Shown here one piece after another: positions 8,885 through 17,642 of a stretch of DNA of 39,444 nucleotides. The position numbers and the translations under genes are program-made. Position 1 is the first letter of the stretch, and every line of letters begins with the position of its first letter. A model generated the notes under the pieces. That model did no database searches, was not told the origin of the DNA, and saw only the letters and a program-made list of their open reading frames with translations. The DNA comes from a virus, in the IMG/VR virus record IMGVR_UViG_3300028908_000004, positions 1 through 39,444 of that record; one strand, 5' to 3'.

Positions 8885-10885
8885 TCAGCCTCCTAATCCA
8901 TAAACACCCATATCAGGCATAATTGAAAGAATAGTCATTGGCAAAGGCTCGTCCTGTACAACATAAATCCATCCTTCTGTACTGTAGTTTCCGGCAAAAG
9001 AAATAAACTTATCTCCGGTTATATGAGATGGCGTAACGCCAAGATATTGTCTGTCATATAGTATTGGCGATAAGTGATTTAAATCATATCCTACTTTCCC
9101 GCCTAAAGTATTGAACATTCTAAACCTAACCTGATTGATTCGTTTTACCTTAGTCTGAGTAGTTCCAGTTGGTAAAGTAATCTCAATTCTCATTGGTCTT
9201 ACAACCGCATCTTTCCAAAGGCCGACATAAATCTTATTATAATAATTACTAAGCGTAATCTCACCACTACTTACGGTCTGGGGTTCTACTGAACCGCCAT
9301 CTGCGTTAATTTTAACCTCTTCGCCTTCCAGATGACTTAACCCAGTTACTTTAGCCGTCACCTTTTTAAAATTACCACCGCCAGAATATGTACCAAAAGA
9401 TGATGAATCTATAGAACTACCACCGTCTATTGTCCATAATTCAAATGTAGAACCAACCACATTTTTAACTTGATAAACATTGTCATTAACCTCGGTCATT
9501 CCTTCTACGTCTTGAATTTTAATTAAATCTCCATCACTTGGCGGAGTCCCTGAAGTTGTAACAACAGCAGGGTCGGCATTGGTAATATTCGTAATAGCCT
9601 GTGCTGAGCCGCCATCCCACAGGACAGTCGAATAAAGATAAGTAACGTTCTGAAGGGCAAACATATCAATAGGGTCAAAAACCTCTATATACTGTACATC
9701 ACTACCATTTATTGTTCTACTTACTGCTACATAAACATCATCGCCGTTTTCTCCCGGAATAACCGCTACGCTATTAAATTGACCATTACATGTAATTCTA
9801 CACCAACCCATCGTCTTAGCTTCTTTTTGCAGAACCAATAAAGCTAATTGCCCGTCCTGTCTAACAAACCAAATAATATTATACGGGTAGTTCTGATATG
9901 CAAACTCTTTAAATCCAGTAGAACCACCAATATGATCTGCTAAAAGAGTCAAATCAGGAGAAACATAAGATTGGAACTCATTGCTCCAATAGTAATTGAT
10001 TACTTTATTCCCATGTCGCTGAACAAAAATTACACTACCATCAATTAATTTCGCTTGAATATTATTAGACCCAAAATTAGAAGTGCGCTTAAATACAGCC
10101 CCTCCAACTAATGGGGTTATAATTCCATTTACTCCAACCAAATAAGCCTCTCCGCTGGCAGCACCAATAAGTAAATGCGAATAGACCGACAAAATCCACA
10201 TAATATGGGCATCTTTTAAAGCTAATAATTCAAATTCACATGGATCTTTAGAAGTAGGCGGACTAACAAGAGTAAAATTGTTATAAACACCAATTTCACT
10301 TAACCAAACATAATTCGGGTGATTATCTGTAGCGCCGAGAACTAGTCTATTTTCATGAATAGCTATAACAGCAGGATAATCGCCCGCTCCTCCATTTAAA
10401 TTAGATGGAGCCCCTGTAGCCAATGAATAAGCGCCAAATGTCCATGCAGTTGGAGAACCGCCATATACCAGACTTTGAATTGGATGATTGTGGTGTACAA
10501 TTAACATCTCTGTATTTGATAACATGACATATTTTAAATCAAATAACTCATCTGTAGTATAGGGTGTGGCAACTTCAACTGGAACCCCTGCCGACTGAAC
10601 CTGAATACGATTTTGATAGAACCTAATATATCCGGCTCCAAACTCGAGAACAAATGCCTCGTCTGCACTAACAATAAACGGTATTAATCTGACTGATCCC
10701 GCCTGTCTAGCTTCTGCAATATACCACGTCCCGGGTGATTTTGTTACTCCACCTTGAGGAAGCGGAATCATGTTTTCCAAGATAGAACAACCGCTATAAT
10801 ATTGCGGTAAATCAGTACGCCCATCAAGTTTATGAGACAATTCTCCACTCATGAAATTAGTAATGATAGGCGAAACCTTAAACAC
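8885..10885 (-). CDS. Tail tubular protein B-like (gp12-like) nozzle protein
   Basis: The 666-residue beta-rich protein opens with a signature seen in podoviral tail tube/nozzle proteins: FMSGELSHKLDGRTDLPQYY, then LENMIPLPQGG and SPGT. It continues with repeated beta-propeller-like strands (AYLVGVNGIITPL, VYVAVSRTING). It lies 10 bp after the tail tube A-like gene and 1 bp before the ejection genes, as in T7-like and BPP-1-like phages. The expected role is the tail nozzle contacting the fibres. Confidence 0.82.
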   Translation of the reverse strand: MFKVSPIITNFMSGELSHKLDGRTDLPQYYSGCSILENMIPLPQGGVTKSPGTWYIAEARQAGSVRLIPFIVSADEAFVLEFGAGYIRFYQNRIQVQSAGVPVEVATPYTTDELFDLKYVMLSNTEMLIVHHNHPIQSLVYGGSPTAWTFGAYSLATGAPSNLNGGAGDYPAVIAIHENRLVLGATDNHPNYVWLSEIGVYNNFTLVSPPTSKDPCEFELLALKDAHIMWILSVYSHLLIGAASGEAYLVGVNGIITPLVGGAVFKRTSNFGSNNIQAKLIDGSVIFVQRHGNKVINYYWSNEFQSYVSPDLTLLADHIGGSTGFKEFAYQNYPYNIIWFVRQDGQLALLVLQKEAKTMGWCRITCNGQFNSVAVIPGENGDDVYVAVSRTINGSDVQYIEVFDPIDMFALQNVTYLYSTVLWDGGSAQAITNITNADPAVVTTSGTPPSDGDLIKIQDVEGMTEVNDNVYQVKNVVGSTFELWTIDGGSSIDSSSFGTYSGGGNFKKVTAKVTGLSHLEGEEVKINADGGSVEPQTVSSGEITLSNYYNKIYVGLWKDAVVRPMRIEITLPTGTTQTKVKRINQVRFRMFNTLGGKVGYDLNHLSPILYDRQYLGVTPSHITGDKFISFAGNYSTEGWIYVVQDEPLPMTILSIMPDMGVYGLGG

Positions 10886-10895
10886 CCTTTCCTCC

Positions 10896-11483
10896 TTAAC
10901 CTAAGCTAGACCACCACACATCACCAACAGGTCTTTGACTTCGTTCTTGTCCGTCTTGATCAACAGCTCGCATTTTAAACATTTCATATTCATTCATTAA
11001 AGCCTGTTTTAATTGCACTGATTGTGCTATAGGAACCGCTAATTCTACTGCTAACCGCAAACTTATAGCCTCTACAAGCCCCGGATCATATTTCTTTGGA
11101 TCAGTCAATTGCTGAATATAGAGGATAACACAAGGATTATAATTGCAATATAGCGCTTCTCCTTCGACCATAAACTCCAGATACGGGTTAAACTCTCTTG
11201 TATCATTATCAATCAGCCCAAGAACTCTCAAACACTTTGGATCAGTAGGAAGCTGATAAACATAGGTATATTGAGTATTATTAGTAATATCCAACTCTGC
11301 CAAAGAGTCTCGTTTTAAGGCACATCTCCAAGGATAATCTCTTAAAGTCCAATCTCTAACCTGTGGGTATAATAGATTGCACATTTTAGCCTCAAGCGTA
11401 TTTTCGGATAAATCCGAAATACGCTGAGGACTAGCAACTTTAGCTAAAGCTAGATTACAAATTTCGACAACTGAATCAGCCAT
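10896..11483 (-). CDS. Tail tubular protein A-like (gp11-like) adaptor
   Basis: The 195-residue protein has the usual features of the podoviral gatekeeper/tail tube A family: VEICNLALAKVA at the start, LYPQVRDWTLRDYPWRCALKR at about 38-58 and a YQLPTDPKCLRVLGL block near 74-88. It is expected to bind the portal and tail nozzle. It is translated 4 bp downstream of a small gene and 10 bp before the tail tube B gene. Confidence 0.82.
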   Translation of the reverse strand: MADSVVEICNLALAKVASPQRISDLSENTLEAKMCNLLYPQVRDWTLRDYPWRCALKRDSLAELDITNNTQYTYVYQLPTDPKCLRVLGLIDNDTREFNPYLEFMVEGEALYCNYNPCVILYIQQLTDPKKYDPGLVEAISLRLAVELAVPIAQSVQLKQALMNEYEMFKMRAVDQDGQERSQRPVGDVWWSSLG

Positions 11484-11487
11484 TTAT

Positions 11488-11703
11488 TTATTCCTTTTTC
11501 TTGAGTTGTTTCTTGGGCTTTTTGGGGTTCTTTGATTCTTTAGACTCTCCAATTGGATTTGCGCTAATTGGGAATACCTTTTGCTCAGTTTCAATAATTT
11601 CAAAGTACGGAGAAGGAGGCTTTTCGCCTCCTTCATATATATCGCCACGATACCATCTGCGTTTCCAGAAATAGTCTCTCACGCAAACTGCTTTATAAAC
11701 CAT
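11488..11703 (-). CDS. Small structural-operon protein, 71 aa
   Basis: I chose the start at 11703 (MVYKAVCVRD) because GGAGG lies 6 bases upstream; frames starting farther up would put that site inside the gene. The N-terminal half has a compact WKRRWYRGDIYEGG motif. The last 20 residues are Lys/Pro-rich (NPKKPKKQLKKKE), as in small DNA- or capsid-associated proteins. It lies between the cement protein and tail adaptor genes. Function unknown. Confidence 0.65.
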   Translation of the reverse strand: MVYKAVCVRDYFWKRRWYRGDIYEGGEKPPSPYFEIIETEQKVFPISANPIGESKESKNPKKPKKQLKKKE

Positions 11704-11726
11704 CTTAGCCTCCATTATAGACTCCA

Positions 11727-12116
11727 TTAGCCTACATCAACCCACGCATTTACAGCCCCAGCAGTTGGATCTTCAACTCCGCATTCATAGAAAGCTCTTA
11801 CATAACGTTCGTGCTCATCCGGAAGAGCAAGTTTCACAAACTCAAAACCGGACGTCAATGCTGTTACAAGAAAAGCATCAGTCTCAGATAGAGTTCGCCA
11901 AGTAGAATTGTCCGCACTATCCTGAAGTTTTACCTGCACTGTGCCTGTAGAAGTTGCGCTAGCAAAATTTTCTGTAACAGTAACCCTCAGAAATAGTGGG
12001 CTACCAGCCCCCATATTAGGATCAGCTACCCCAAAATCTATCACATTGGTGCTAGCCGCATCCCCAGTTATAGCCTGATTTGTGCTAAGTCGAGATTTAT
12101 AATCAACAACAGCCAT
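11727..12116 (-). CDS. Bbp16-like capsid cement protein
   Basis: The 129-residue beta-rich protein contains GDAASTNVIDFGVADPNMG followed by PLFLRVTVTE. I recognise this pattern from the Bbp16 family, the cement protein placed directly after the major capsid gene in BPP-1-like phages. It follows the capsid gene by 26 bp with its own ribosome site. Its expected role is to stabilise the mature capsid lattice. Confidence 0.72.
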   Translation of the reverse strand: MAVVDYKSRLSTNQAITGDAASTNVIDFGVADPNMGAGSPLFLRVTVTENFASATSTGTVQVKLQDSADNSTWRTLSETDAFLVTALTSGFEFVKLALPDEHERYVRAFYECGVEDPTAGAVNAWVDVG

Positions 12117-12142
12117 AATTTACCTCCTATAAGTTAATCTGC

Positions 12143-13102
12143 CTAGCTAACAGCAGATTCGTTAATAATACCCTCAGCCAAATGTATAGGCATTGTCTGG
12201 AACATAGTTACAGGCCTACCAAAAATATCTTTGGCTGTATAAAACCCATTCTGCTTGTTCATTGCAGCAACAGCCAACTGAGCATAAACATCCCTGTTGA
12301 CATACATCACTGCACCACTCCCCATGTTCGGAAGCTTTGCCATTGCCTCAACCACTTTATCAATATCCAAAGGAGTAGTACCAGAAGTATCAATATTGGC
12401 AATTCTCTGAACTGCCCTATCATCTTCAACGGCAAGACCCCACCAAATCTTAAAGTGATTGACATAAGCCAACATTTCACCATTTCCATCAGGAGCATCA
12501 ACGAGTTTAACTCCCAAATCCTGATCCTCAATTCCAAGATTCTTGTTGCTCTTTGGATAGATCAGATATGCAGTCTCTTCGCCCCACTCGATTATCCATG
12601 CAGAAGTAAGATACGAACCACTCCCGCCGTTATCAGTAACATTATCAAGAGAAAGCGAGTTATATCTTGTAGCAAGACCGTCAATATAAACTGGATTGCT
12701 AGCACTGTTACCATAAAGCAAATCTGACATCATGGAATTAGAAAGACCAAGCAGAAATCCCTTAACTCTCTTAAATCGCTCTTTCTTTGGATTGGGCGAA
12801 ATATCAATCAGAGCCTTGTCAGCTTTAGCAAGCGCTTCTAACATCTCTATCGCCTCACGCTTGTTTTGAGATGTAGGTTCCTCATCACTTATTCCACCAT
12901 TAAACTGTCTTCGTGTCCCACTAGGCAAAGAAGTTCTTATCTGCACAACATGGGACATTGTATCATTCGCCTCAACCCAAGGCGCATCTTTCAAGAATGG
13001 GTTCTTTTTCTCAAGAACCTCTGCTATGGAAATAACATTCCCGCCTACAAGACCTTTGGCCTTTTCGACAAGAGTGTAATTGGTAGCTGTTAAAGTAGCC
13101 AT
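12143..13102 (-). CDS. Major capsid protein
   Basis: The 319-residue product has the expected size and position for a HK97-fold shell protein. Features include an early VEKAKGLVGGN/ISIAEVLEKKNPFLKDAPW segment, SLPSGTRRQFNGG, and a C-terminal strand with GRPVTMFQTMPI. It sits between the scaffold and cement genes and has a good GGAGG site 8 bases before the ATG. Assignment rests on family resemblance and gene order. Confidence 0.85.
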   Translation of the reverse strand: MATLTATNYTLVEKAKGLVGGNVISIAEVLEKKNPFLKDAPWVEANDTMSHVVQIRTSLPSGTRRQFNGGISDEEPTSQNKREAIEMLEALAKADKALIDISPNPKKERFKRVKGFLLGLSNSMMSDLLYGNSASNPVYIDGLATRYNSLSLDNVTDNGGSGSYLTSAWIIEWGEETAYLIYPKSNKNLGIEDQDLGVKLVDAPDGNGEMLAYVNHFKIWWGLAVEDDRAVQRIANIDTSGTTPLDIDKVVEAMAKLPNMGSGAVMYVNRDVYAQLAVAAMNKQNGFYTAKDIFGRPVTMFQTMPIHLAEGIINESAVS

Positions 13103-13127
13103 AATTTACCTCCAATTCTCTCAGAAT

Positions 13128-13931
13128 TTATTCCATTCCGGGAGTATTGGGGAAAGAATACCCTACATCATCCGACTTGTTAGAGGCAGATAATGCGCCT
13201 TCAAGTAATGTGTCTTCACCGACCTTTTCAATTAAACTATAAAGCATCCTATTGAATGGGACACTGTTATAAAACCCATTGTCTTTAGCCCATTTTAGAA
13301 ACTCCGGCATATCACCAAAAAGCTTCAATGCCAATTTTTCAACTTTCAGTTTGCGTTCCTTATACTGATCGCCCCACTCTTTCTCTAGCTCTTCAATCTG
13401 AGCTTGTTTAGCTTTTTCAGCATTAAGAGCATTTTCTTCAGCCATCTGAGTTAAAAATCTATCTACGAGACCAAGCACGTTTTCTGCCTGTTTAGAACTA
13501 AGACCGGCATCAAAAGCAATTTGTTTAAACTGACTAATAAACTCTTCAGGCAGAAACTTGCCATCTGGCAATTTATACTCATCAGGCGACTCGGGACGAC
13601 CAAGTTTTTTAAAGAACTCGTCCCATTCCTCCTTAGGCGCATCTTCGGCCGGAATCTTTAAATTAGATTTTTTGGCCGATTCTAACTGATCATACCATTC
13701 AATAGCCTTGCGAACAAATGTGCTTGGCTTAGTATGTTCAGTAACAAGCGGATGATTCTGTAAATCCTTTTCAAGTGCTGCACGCCATCCTAATGATGAC
13801 TGCTCATTTGTTTGTTCTTGTTTCTGTTCTTGACTCTGCTGATCCTTGTCAGACTCTTGAACATTCTGAACATTTTGAATGTCTTGTTCTTGAGTCTGTC
13901 GATCAGTGTCTTGAACATTAATATCACCCAT
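13128..13931 (-). CDS. Capsid scaffolding protein
   Basis: The 267-residue product has a Gln/Glu/Asp-rich disordered N-terminus (first 45 residues) and a helical middle with FFKKLGRPESPDEYKLPDG. A typical scaffold helix follows, with AEKAKQAQIEELEKEWGDQY at about 170-189. It lies 25 bp upstream of the capsid gene. It is expected to guide procapsid assembly and then leave. Confidence 0.83.
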   Translation of the reverse strand: MGDINVQDTDRQTQEQDIQNVQNVQESDKDQQSQEQKQEQTNEQSSLGWRAALEKDLQNHPLVTEHTKPSTFVRKAIEWYDQLESAKKSNLKIPAEDAPKEEWDEFFKKLGRPESPDEYKLPDGKFLPEEFISQFKQIAFDAGLSSKQAENVLGLVDRFLTQMAEENALNAEKAKQAQIEELEKEWGDQYKERKLKVEKLALKLFGDMPEFLKWAKDNGFYNSVPFNRMLYSLIEKVGEDTLLEGALSASNKSDDVGYSFPNTPGME

Positions 13932-13946
13932 ACCCCTTTACTCCTT

Positions 13947-14258
13947 TCATTCTATATTAGGTTGAACGCTCATTAAGCGATCAACTATATCCCAAATATG
14001 TGAAGCATCCCAAATGCCTAGCTTATATAAAAGCGTTTTAGCATAATTGCTTAACGCCTGCTCTTCAGGTGTTCCTATTTGCATTGAAAACATCTGAAGA
14101 TCATTTAAAATATCAGTTAATACTACTCGTCCCTCTGGAGTATCAAAAACCTTCCGGTAAAGAACTACCAGCTTCTGGCGTTCCTGTTTCGCCTCCGGGT
14201 TCGCCAACAAGTCCGGCAAGCCCTGAAACTCCTTGCGGGACGGTACCTTTTTGCTCAC
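13947..14258 (-). CDS. Bbp19-like protein with GTG start
   Basis: The chosen GTG start at 14258 is preceded by AAGGGGGG at 5-base spacing; an in-frame ATG 24 bases upstream has no such site. The 103-residue protein contains YRKVFDTPEGRVVLTDIL, characteristic of the Bbp19 family encoded between portal and scaffold in BPP-1-like phages. It overlaps the portal 3' end by 116 bp in another frame. Function is unproven; the context suggests head assembly. Confidence 0.7.
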   Translation of the reverse strand: MSKKVPSRKEFQGLPDLLANPEAKQERQKLVVLYRKVFDTPEGRVVLTDILNDLQMFSMQIGTPEEQALSNYAKTLLYKLGIWDASHIWDIVDRLMSVQPNIE

Positions 14259-15849
14259 GTTGCCCCCCTTGCATTTGCGCATTTTGTAACATTTGCATTG
14301 CTTTAGCTCGATTTTCTCTTATCTTGTCTATCTCAGCTTTTGGCCTAATCAAATCAATTGGCATCCCATTTCTTTCGGCCAAAGCTATAGCTAACTTATC
14401 ACTATCAATAACATCTAAAATATCAGGATAGAACTGCGTTAAAGGTAATAATTGATTAAGTCCTTCAGTAATCCCTTGCGTTCCCTGTAATCTCTTCTGT
14501 GCTTGTGCCATTGTTCCAATATAATCAATTCCTAATCCTTGCCCAATTAACCTAATATACTCTTTAGGAGGCGGAGGAATACGGCCAGCTCTAATTCCAA
14601 GAATTAAAGTTTTCTGCAATATCGGGTCTAAAAACTCACTATTAATTCTTCCCATTACCGTACCTAAAACGGCAGCCTTTTCGCCAGCTAATTCTATGAC
14701 CTCTCTAGCAGTCATTTCTGTCTTAGCCTGAGCTATCCTAGAAAGCAATAAGAAGAAATCAACCTTTAACTGTTCTCTAATACTATTTCTGAGATTCATT
14801 ACGATGTTTTCGGCTATAGGATACTGAACGCCTGTTAAAATAGGTTTAATCGTTCTAGCCGGATTCGTGTAAGGGATCATTCCGTTAGGCACTAAAGGAA
14901 GTTCAAATCTCATTTCAGCCGGATACTGCATAGGAGGCTTAACAGCAATTTGTCCAGCCTGCAAGAGGTCTTTCCCGATAGCATTTAACCGTATAATATC
15001 TGGCAAAGCATCCCATACATAAGACCGACCATATTCCTCCGATGTCGCAACTTTGAATCTCCAAACTACATACGGGAATTCATCATATCCGCTCTCTTTT
15101 AAAACCAAAGCCTTACCATCGGTTCCGCTAAAATCCAATAAGATATATAATGAAAGCCATGGTTTGTTCTTAGAATCAATTCGTTTTGGATCACGCAAGA
15201 TTCTAGGTTCCACAATATGAAGAACTTCATACTCTTCAAACGGAAATTCTTTAAGCCGCTTAAGTTGCTCCGAATTAAATGGCTTTTGGCCGAATTCCTC
15301 CAATAATTGTTTACCTGTCATGTAAAAATGTCTATAAACTGTATCTACTTTCCCATGTTTATTTGTAGCTATGTAAGCCTCTTTAGGATGTCTTGGCATA
15401 AAATTAAGTGCTTTAATGTCTTCATCTTCCTCAACATATAAAATAGTCGTTCCTATGCTAGACGCATCTGCAATACAAGTCGCAGCAGCATCATAGAAAT
15501 TAGATTGCTCTAGTTCTGCATAAATGCCTCTTTCTGCCTCATTAAGCCAAGACTTGACTGGTCTTTCGTCTTGAAGTCTATAATCATGAACAGTCAATCT
15601 AAACCATGGAGAAGCTCGTGAAATAATATATCCGGTAAAAGCATCAACCATGAGAGAGTGAGCGGACAAAGCGGTACTATCATAAATATTTTTTACCCTA
15701 ATTTCAGTCTTGTCATCAAAAGCATTCCGTCTAGGATAAACATATTGAGTAATTAAATCCCAGACCTCTTCATAGAATGTACGCTTTTCTTTGAGAGACT
15801 CATATTTTGTTAGATAAGCGTCTAAATCAATTTTAGTAGTTTGTGCCAT
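14143..15849 (-). CDS. Portal (head-tail connector) protein
   Basis: The 568-residue product matches podoviral connectors in length and layout. The N-terminus (YLTKYESLKEKRTFYEEVW) is followed by TQYVYPRR and DSTALSAHSLMVDAFTGYI. The core contains YVVWRFKVATSEEYGRSYV and ALPDIIRLN, and the long clip/wing region contains LLLSRIAQAKTEMTAREV. The tail is Gly/Gln/Pro-rich. Its expected role is the dodecameric portal through which the terminase packages DNA. Confidence 0.9.
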   Translation of the reverse strand: MAQTTKIDLDAYLTKYESLKEKRTFYEEVWDLITQYVYPRRNAFDDKTEIRVKNIYDSTALSAHSLMVDAFTGYIISRASPWFRLTVHDYRLQDERPVKSWLNEAERGIYAELEQSNFYDAAATCIADASSIGTTILYVEEDEDIKALNFMPRHPKEAYIATNKHGKVDTVYRHFYMTGKQLLEEFGQKPFNSEQLKRLKEFPFEEYEVLHIVEPRILRDPKRIDSKNKPWLSLYILLDFSGTDGKALVLKESGYDEFPYVVWRFKVATSEEYGRSYVWDALPDIIRLNAIGKDLLQAGQIAVKPPMQYPAEMRFELPLVPNGMIPYTNPARTIKPILTGVQYPIAENIVMNLRNSIREQLKVDFFLLLSRIAQAKTEMTAREVIELAGEKAAVLGTVMGRINSEFLDPILQKTLILGIRAGRIPPPPKEYIRLIGQGLGIDYIGTMAQAQKRLQGTQGITEGLNQLLPLTQFYPDILDVIDSDKLAIALAERNGMPIDLIRPKAEIDKIRENRAKAMQMLQNAQMQGGQREQKGTVPQGVSGLAGLVGEPGGETGTPEAGSSLPEGF

Positions 15850-16285
15850 TTGACATCATCCTAAATGCTTGTTCAAATTGGCTTGCAATCGGAAGTAAAT
15901 TAGGATAAGCATTAGCCGCTACCATTTTAGCCCTATCAGGATCATACGGAATCAACTTTTGCCCCATCTGAATCAAATCGTGCATGTCCATAGATGTGAT
16001 ATTCGTTTTTTCACTAAGCTGTTTCACAAAGTCATTAAAATCAACAACCTTCCCATCTATAACCACACCATATAGATTGCCAACAGAGTCCTCAACAACG
16101 GGAACTGGAGTATATCCAATATAGATCGTAGTTCTAGTAATTCTCTGCCCGCTTCCCGGAGCAACATACTTTCTCTTTTTCTCCTGATATGCTGAACCCA
16201 AAAACCCTTTTAAGAACTCTTTTTTCTCTTCGTCTGTCCACGGGATTAAATCATAAATCCCGCTGAAATCATTTTTACCAGACAT
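15833..16285 (-). CDS. Conserved-type protein upstream of the portal, 150 aa
   Basis: First gene of the portal operon, it starts just downstream of a strong promoter with a GGAGG site, and its end overlaps the portal start by 17 bp. The N-terminus is charged (PWTDEEKKEFLKGF), the middle beta-rich (TTIYIGYTPVPVVEDSVGN), and the C-terminus helical with DPDRAKMVAANAYPNLLPIA. I do not recognise the family. Position suggests a head or head-tail assembly factor. Confidence 0.7.
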   Translation of the reverse strand: MSGKNDFSGIYDLIPWTDEEKKEFLKGFLGSAYQEKKRKYVAPGSGQRITRTTIYIGYTPVPVVEDSVGNLYGVVIDGKVVDFNDFVKQLSEKTNITSMDMHDLIQMGQKLIPYDPDRAKMVAANAYPNLLPIASQFEQAFRMMSNGTNY

Positions 16286-16302
16286 ACTTACCTCCGATTT
16301 GT

Positions 16303-16331
16303 ATTATAACACAGATAAGAAATAAAATCAA
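16303..16331 (-). promoter_or_regulatory. Sigma70-type promoter for the portal operon
   Basis: On the minus strand, -35 TTGATT (16331-16326) and a perfect -10 TATAAT (16308-16303) are separated by 17 bp. It lies right after the terminator of the peptidase gene and just before the ribosome site of the 150-residue gene, so it would restart late transcription toward portal and capsid genes. Confidence 0.8.
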
Positions 16332-16357
16332 GAGTATATCTAATTGATAGTCATAAA

Positions 16358-16404
16358 TAAAAAAATAAAGCCTAGAAAGCCTACTTGAAAGTAGACTTTC
16401 TAGG
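16358..16404 (-). terminator. Intrinsic terminator after the membrane peptidase gene
   Basis: CCTAGAAAG (16371-16379) pairs with CTTTCTAGG (16396-16404), and after one mismatch CTACT pairs with AGTAG around a TGAA loop. On the minus strand the stem is followed by CTTTATTTTTTTAT. The peptidase stop codon (16383-16381) lies inside the stem, so the gene end and terminator are fused. Confidence 0.85.
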
Positions 16405-16926
16405 GAAGAGAGGAGTGGCTTCTTTAGATTTGCTTTTTGCGATTCCCAGAATAAAAGCAGAAAAAGCAAGAAGAACAGCCCATATCCCGGCGATAAATCT
16501 AGTCACATCACCACTGGCGCCATAATATTTGCTCAAATGAATAAAATCTTCGCCATGGTTAACATGTTTCAAAAAGATTGTAAAATATCCAGCTATAAAG
16601 GCAAAGATAAGCCTATATTTTAATTTTTGCTCGCGCTCAAACTTCTTCATGATTTTTATAAATAGGTAGGTTCCGGCCAAAAGTTCGAAATAATAGCCGC
16701 CTAAAGAGATAACAAAATCATTTCCGCCATAATAATAAACCGAGTCCCAGCTATGAAACCAAGCCTTTCCATTCGTAAAAAATGCGGCTAGAATATGGCC
16801 TAATTCATGGATTGGTGCAAGCAAATTGAGATCGCTTGACCAACCGCCAATAAAAAGGACTACTATAAACCAAAAAATGTTTTCAATTTTCTTATCTAAT
16901 TTATCTGACTTATCTAATCTATTCAT
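16381..16926 (-). CDS. Membrane-embedded HELGH zinc peptidase-like protein, moron-like
   Basis: The 181-residue protein has several hydrophobic helices (about 17-34, 72-92, 108-120 and 146-163). HExxH appears as HELGH at residues 40-44 beside the first helix, as in membrane zinc peptidases related to M50. A possible third metal ligand is not obvious; later polar motifs include NHGEDF. It lies between terminase and portal with its own promoter, GGAGG site and terminator, the usual arrangement of a moron expressed apart from phage structural genes. It could process a host membrane protein or alter the envelope (inference). Confidence 0.72.
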   Translation of the reverse strand: MNRLDKSDKLDKKIENIFWFIVVLFIGGWSSDLNLLAPIHELGHILAAFFTNGKAWFHSWDSVYYYGGNDFVISLGGYYFELLAGTYLFIKIMKKFEREQKLKYRLIFAFIAGYFTIFLKHVNHGEDFIHLSKYYGASGDVTRFIAGIWAVLLAFSAFILGIAKSKSKEATPLFPRKSTFK

Positions 16927-16943
16927 GGCATCCTCCTAATCAT

Positions 16944-16972
16944 AGGATACCGCGCTAATAGAGATTTGTCAA
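16944..16972 (-). promoter_or_regulatory. Promoter of the membrane peptidase gene
   Basis: A consensus -35 TTGACA (16972-16967) and -10 TATCCT (16949-16944) lie 17 bp apart on the minus strand. Transcription would start about ten bases before the AGGAGG site of the peptidase gene. Confidence 0.75.
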
Positions 16973-16988
16973 GATATTTTTATTATTT

Positions 16989-17642
16989 TCACAAAAAATC
17001 GTAAGGATTCCAATCACTAGACTGTTGGGGTTCAGCTATACTAATGGGCTTATCAATTCTTTCTGCGTACCATAGGGCTATACCAACAGAGAGAACTAAG
17101 TCGTCATGAATGGCATCTCTAGCCGCTTCCATTGTAAGATTCCCCTTGGCAGTCATTTCATACTTAAAATTTTGGAGTTCCTTTAAAAAATGGTCAGCTA
17201 ATCTGAGCTTCTTTGATACTTTATAAAGCCCATTTTGTAATAATATTTGTAAAACTGCAATAATATCCAATTTTGGGACATTAAATCCGGTTTCTGTAGT
17301 TCGGTACTCTAGGCCTGAAGTAAGTTTAATCAGAACAGGATTCAAGCCTTCTTCAACAAACATTTCGGCAACGGCTTCACCAACACCTGTGGCATCAATT
17401 ACTAAAGCCGATTGGCCTTTTAGAACGTGGCTATTTAGGAAATTAACCATGAACTGGACTATATCATGATATGAAGTATCAAGAGGCGGTCTATAAAGGT
17501 ATCTAGTAAGGTATAAAACCTTTTCTGGATAAAGATCATCTTGGAGCTTAGCCTCTTCTGGGTAAATAATTTTTCTCTCTGTTACAGAGATTGCTGTATA
17601 ATCATGTTTTTTGCCTAAATCAACACCAACAAAATACTTCAT
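16989..17642 (-). CDS. Large terminase subunit, nuclease half (separate gene)
   Basis: The 217-residue protein is an RNase H-fold terminase nuclease: FVGVDLGKKHDY (Asp8), LVIDATGVGEAV (Asp83) and AIHDDLVLSVGIALW (Asp180/181) supply the three acidic metal-binding positions. It lacks any ATPase motif. Its ATG overlaps the stop of the ATPase gene as ATGA, so the two halves of a normal terminase are made as separate coupled proteins. It cuts concatemeric DNA during packaging. Confidence 0.88.
   Translation of the reverse strand: MKYFVGVDLGKKHDYTAISVTERKIIYPEEAKLQDDLYPEKVLYLTRYLYRPPLDTSYHDIVQFMVNFLNSHVLKGQSALVIDATGVGEAVAEMFVEEGLNPVLIKLTSGLEYRTTETGFNVPKLDIIAVLQILLQNGLYKVSKKLRLADHFLKELQNFKYEMTAKGNLTMEAARDAIHDDLVLSVGIALWYAERIDKPISIAEPQQSSDWNPYDFL

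Noticed and set aside
12182-12727. 181-aa plus-strand frame opposite the capsid gene
   Set aside because: It lies antisense to a confidently assigned capsid gene and has no ribosome site or family features.
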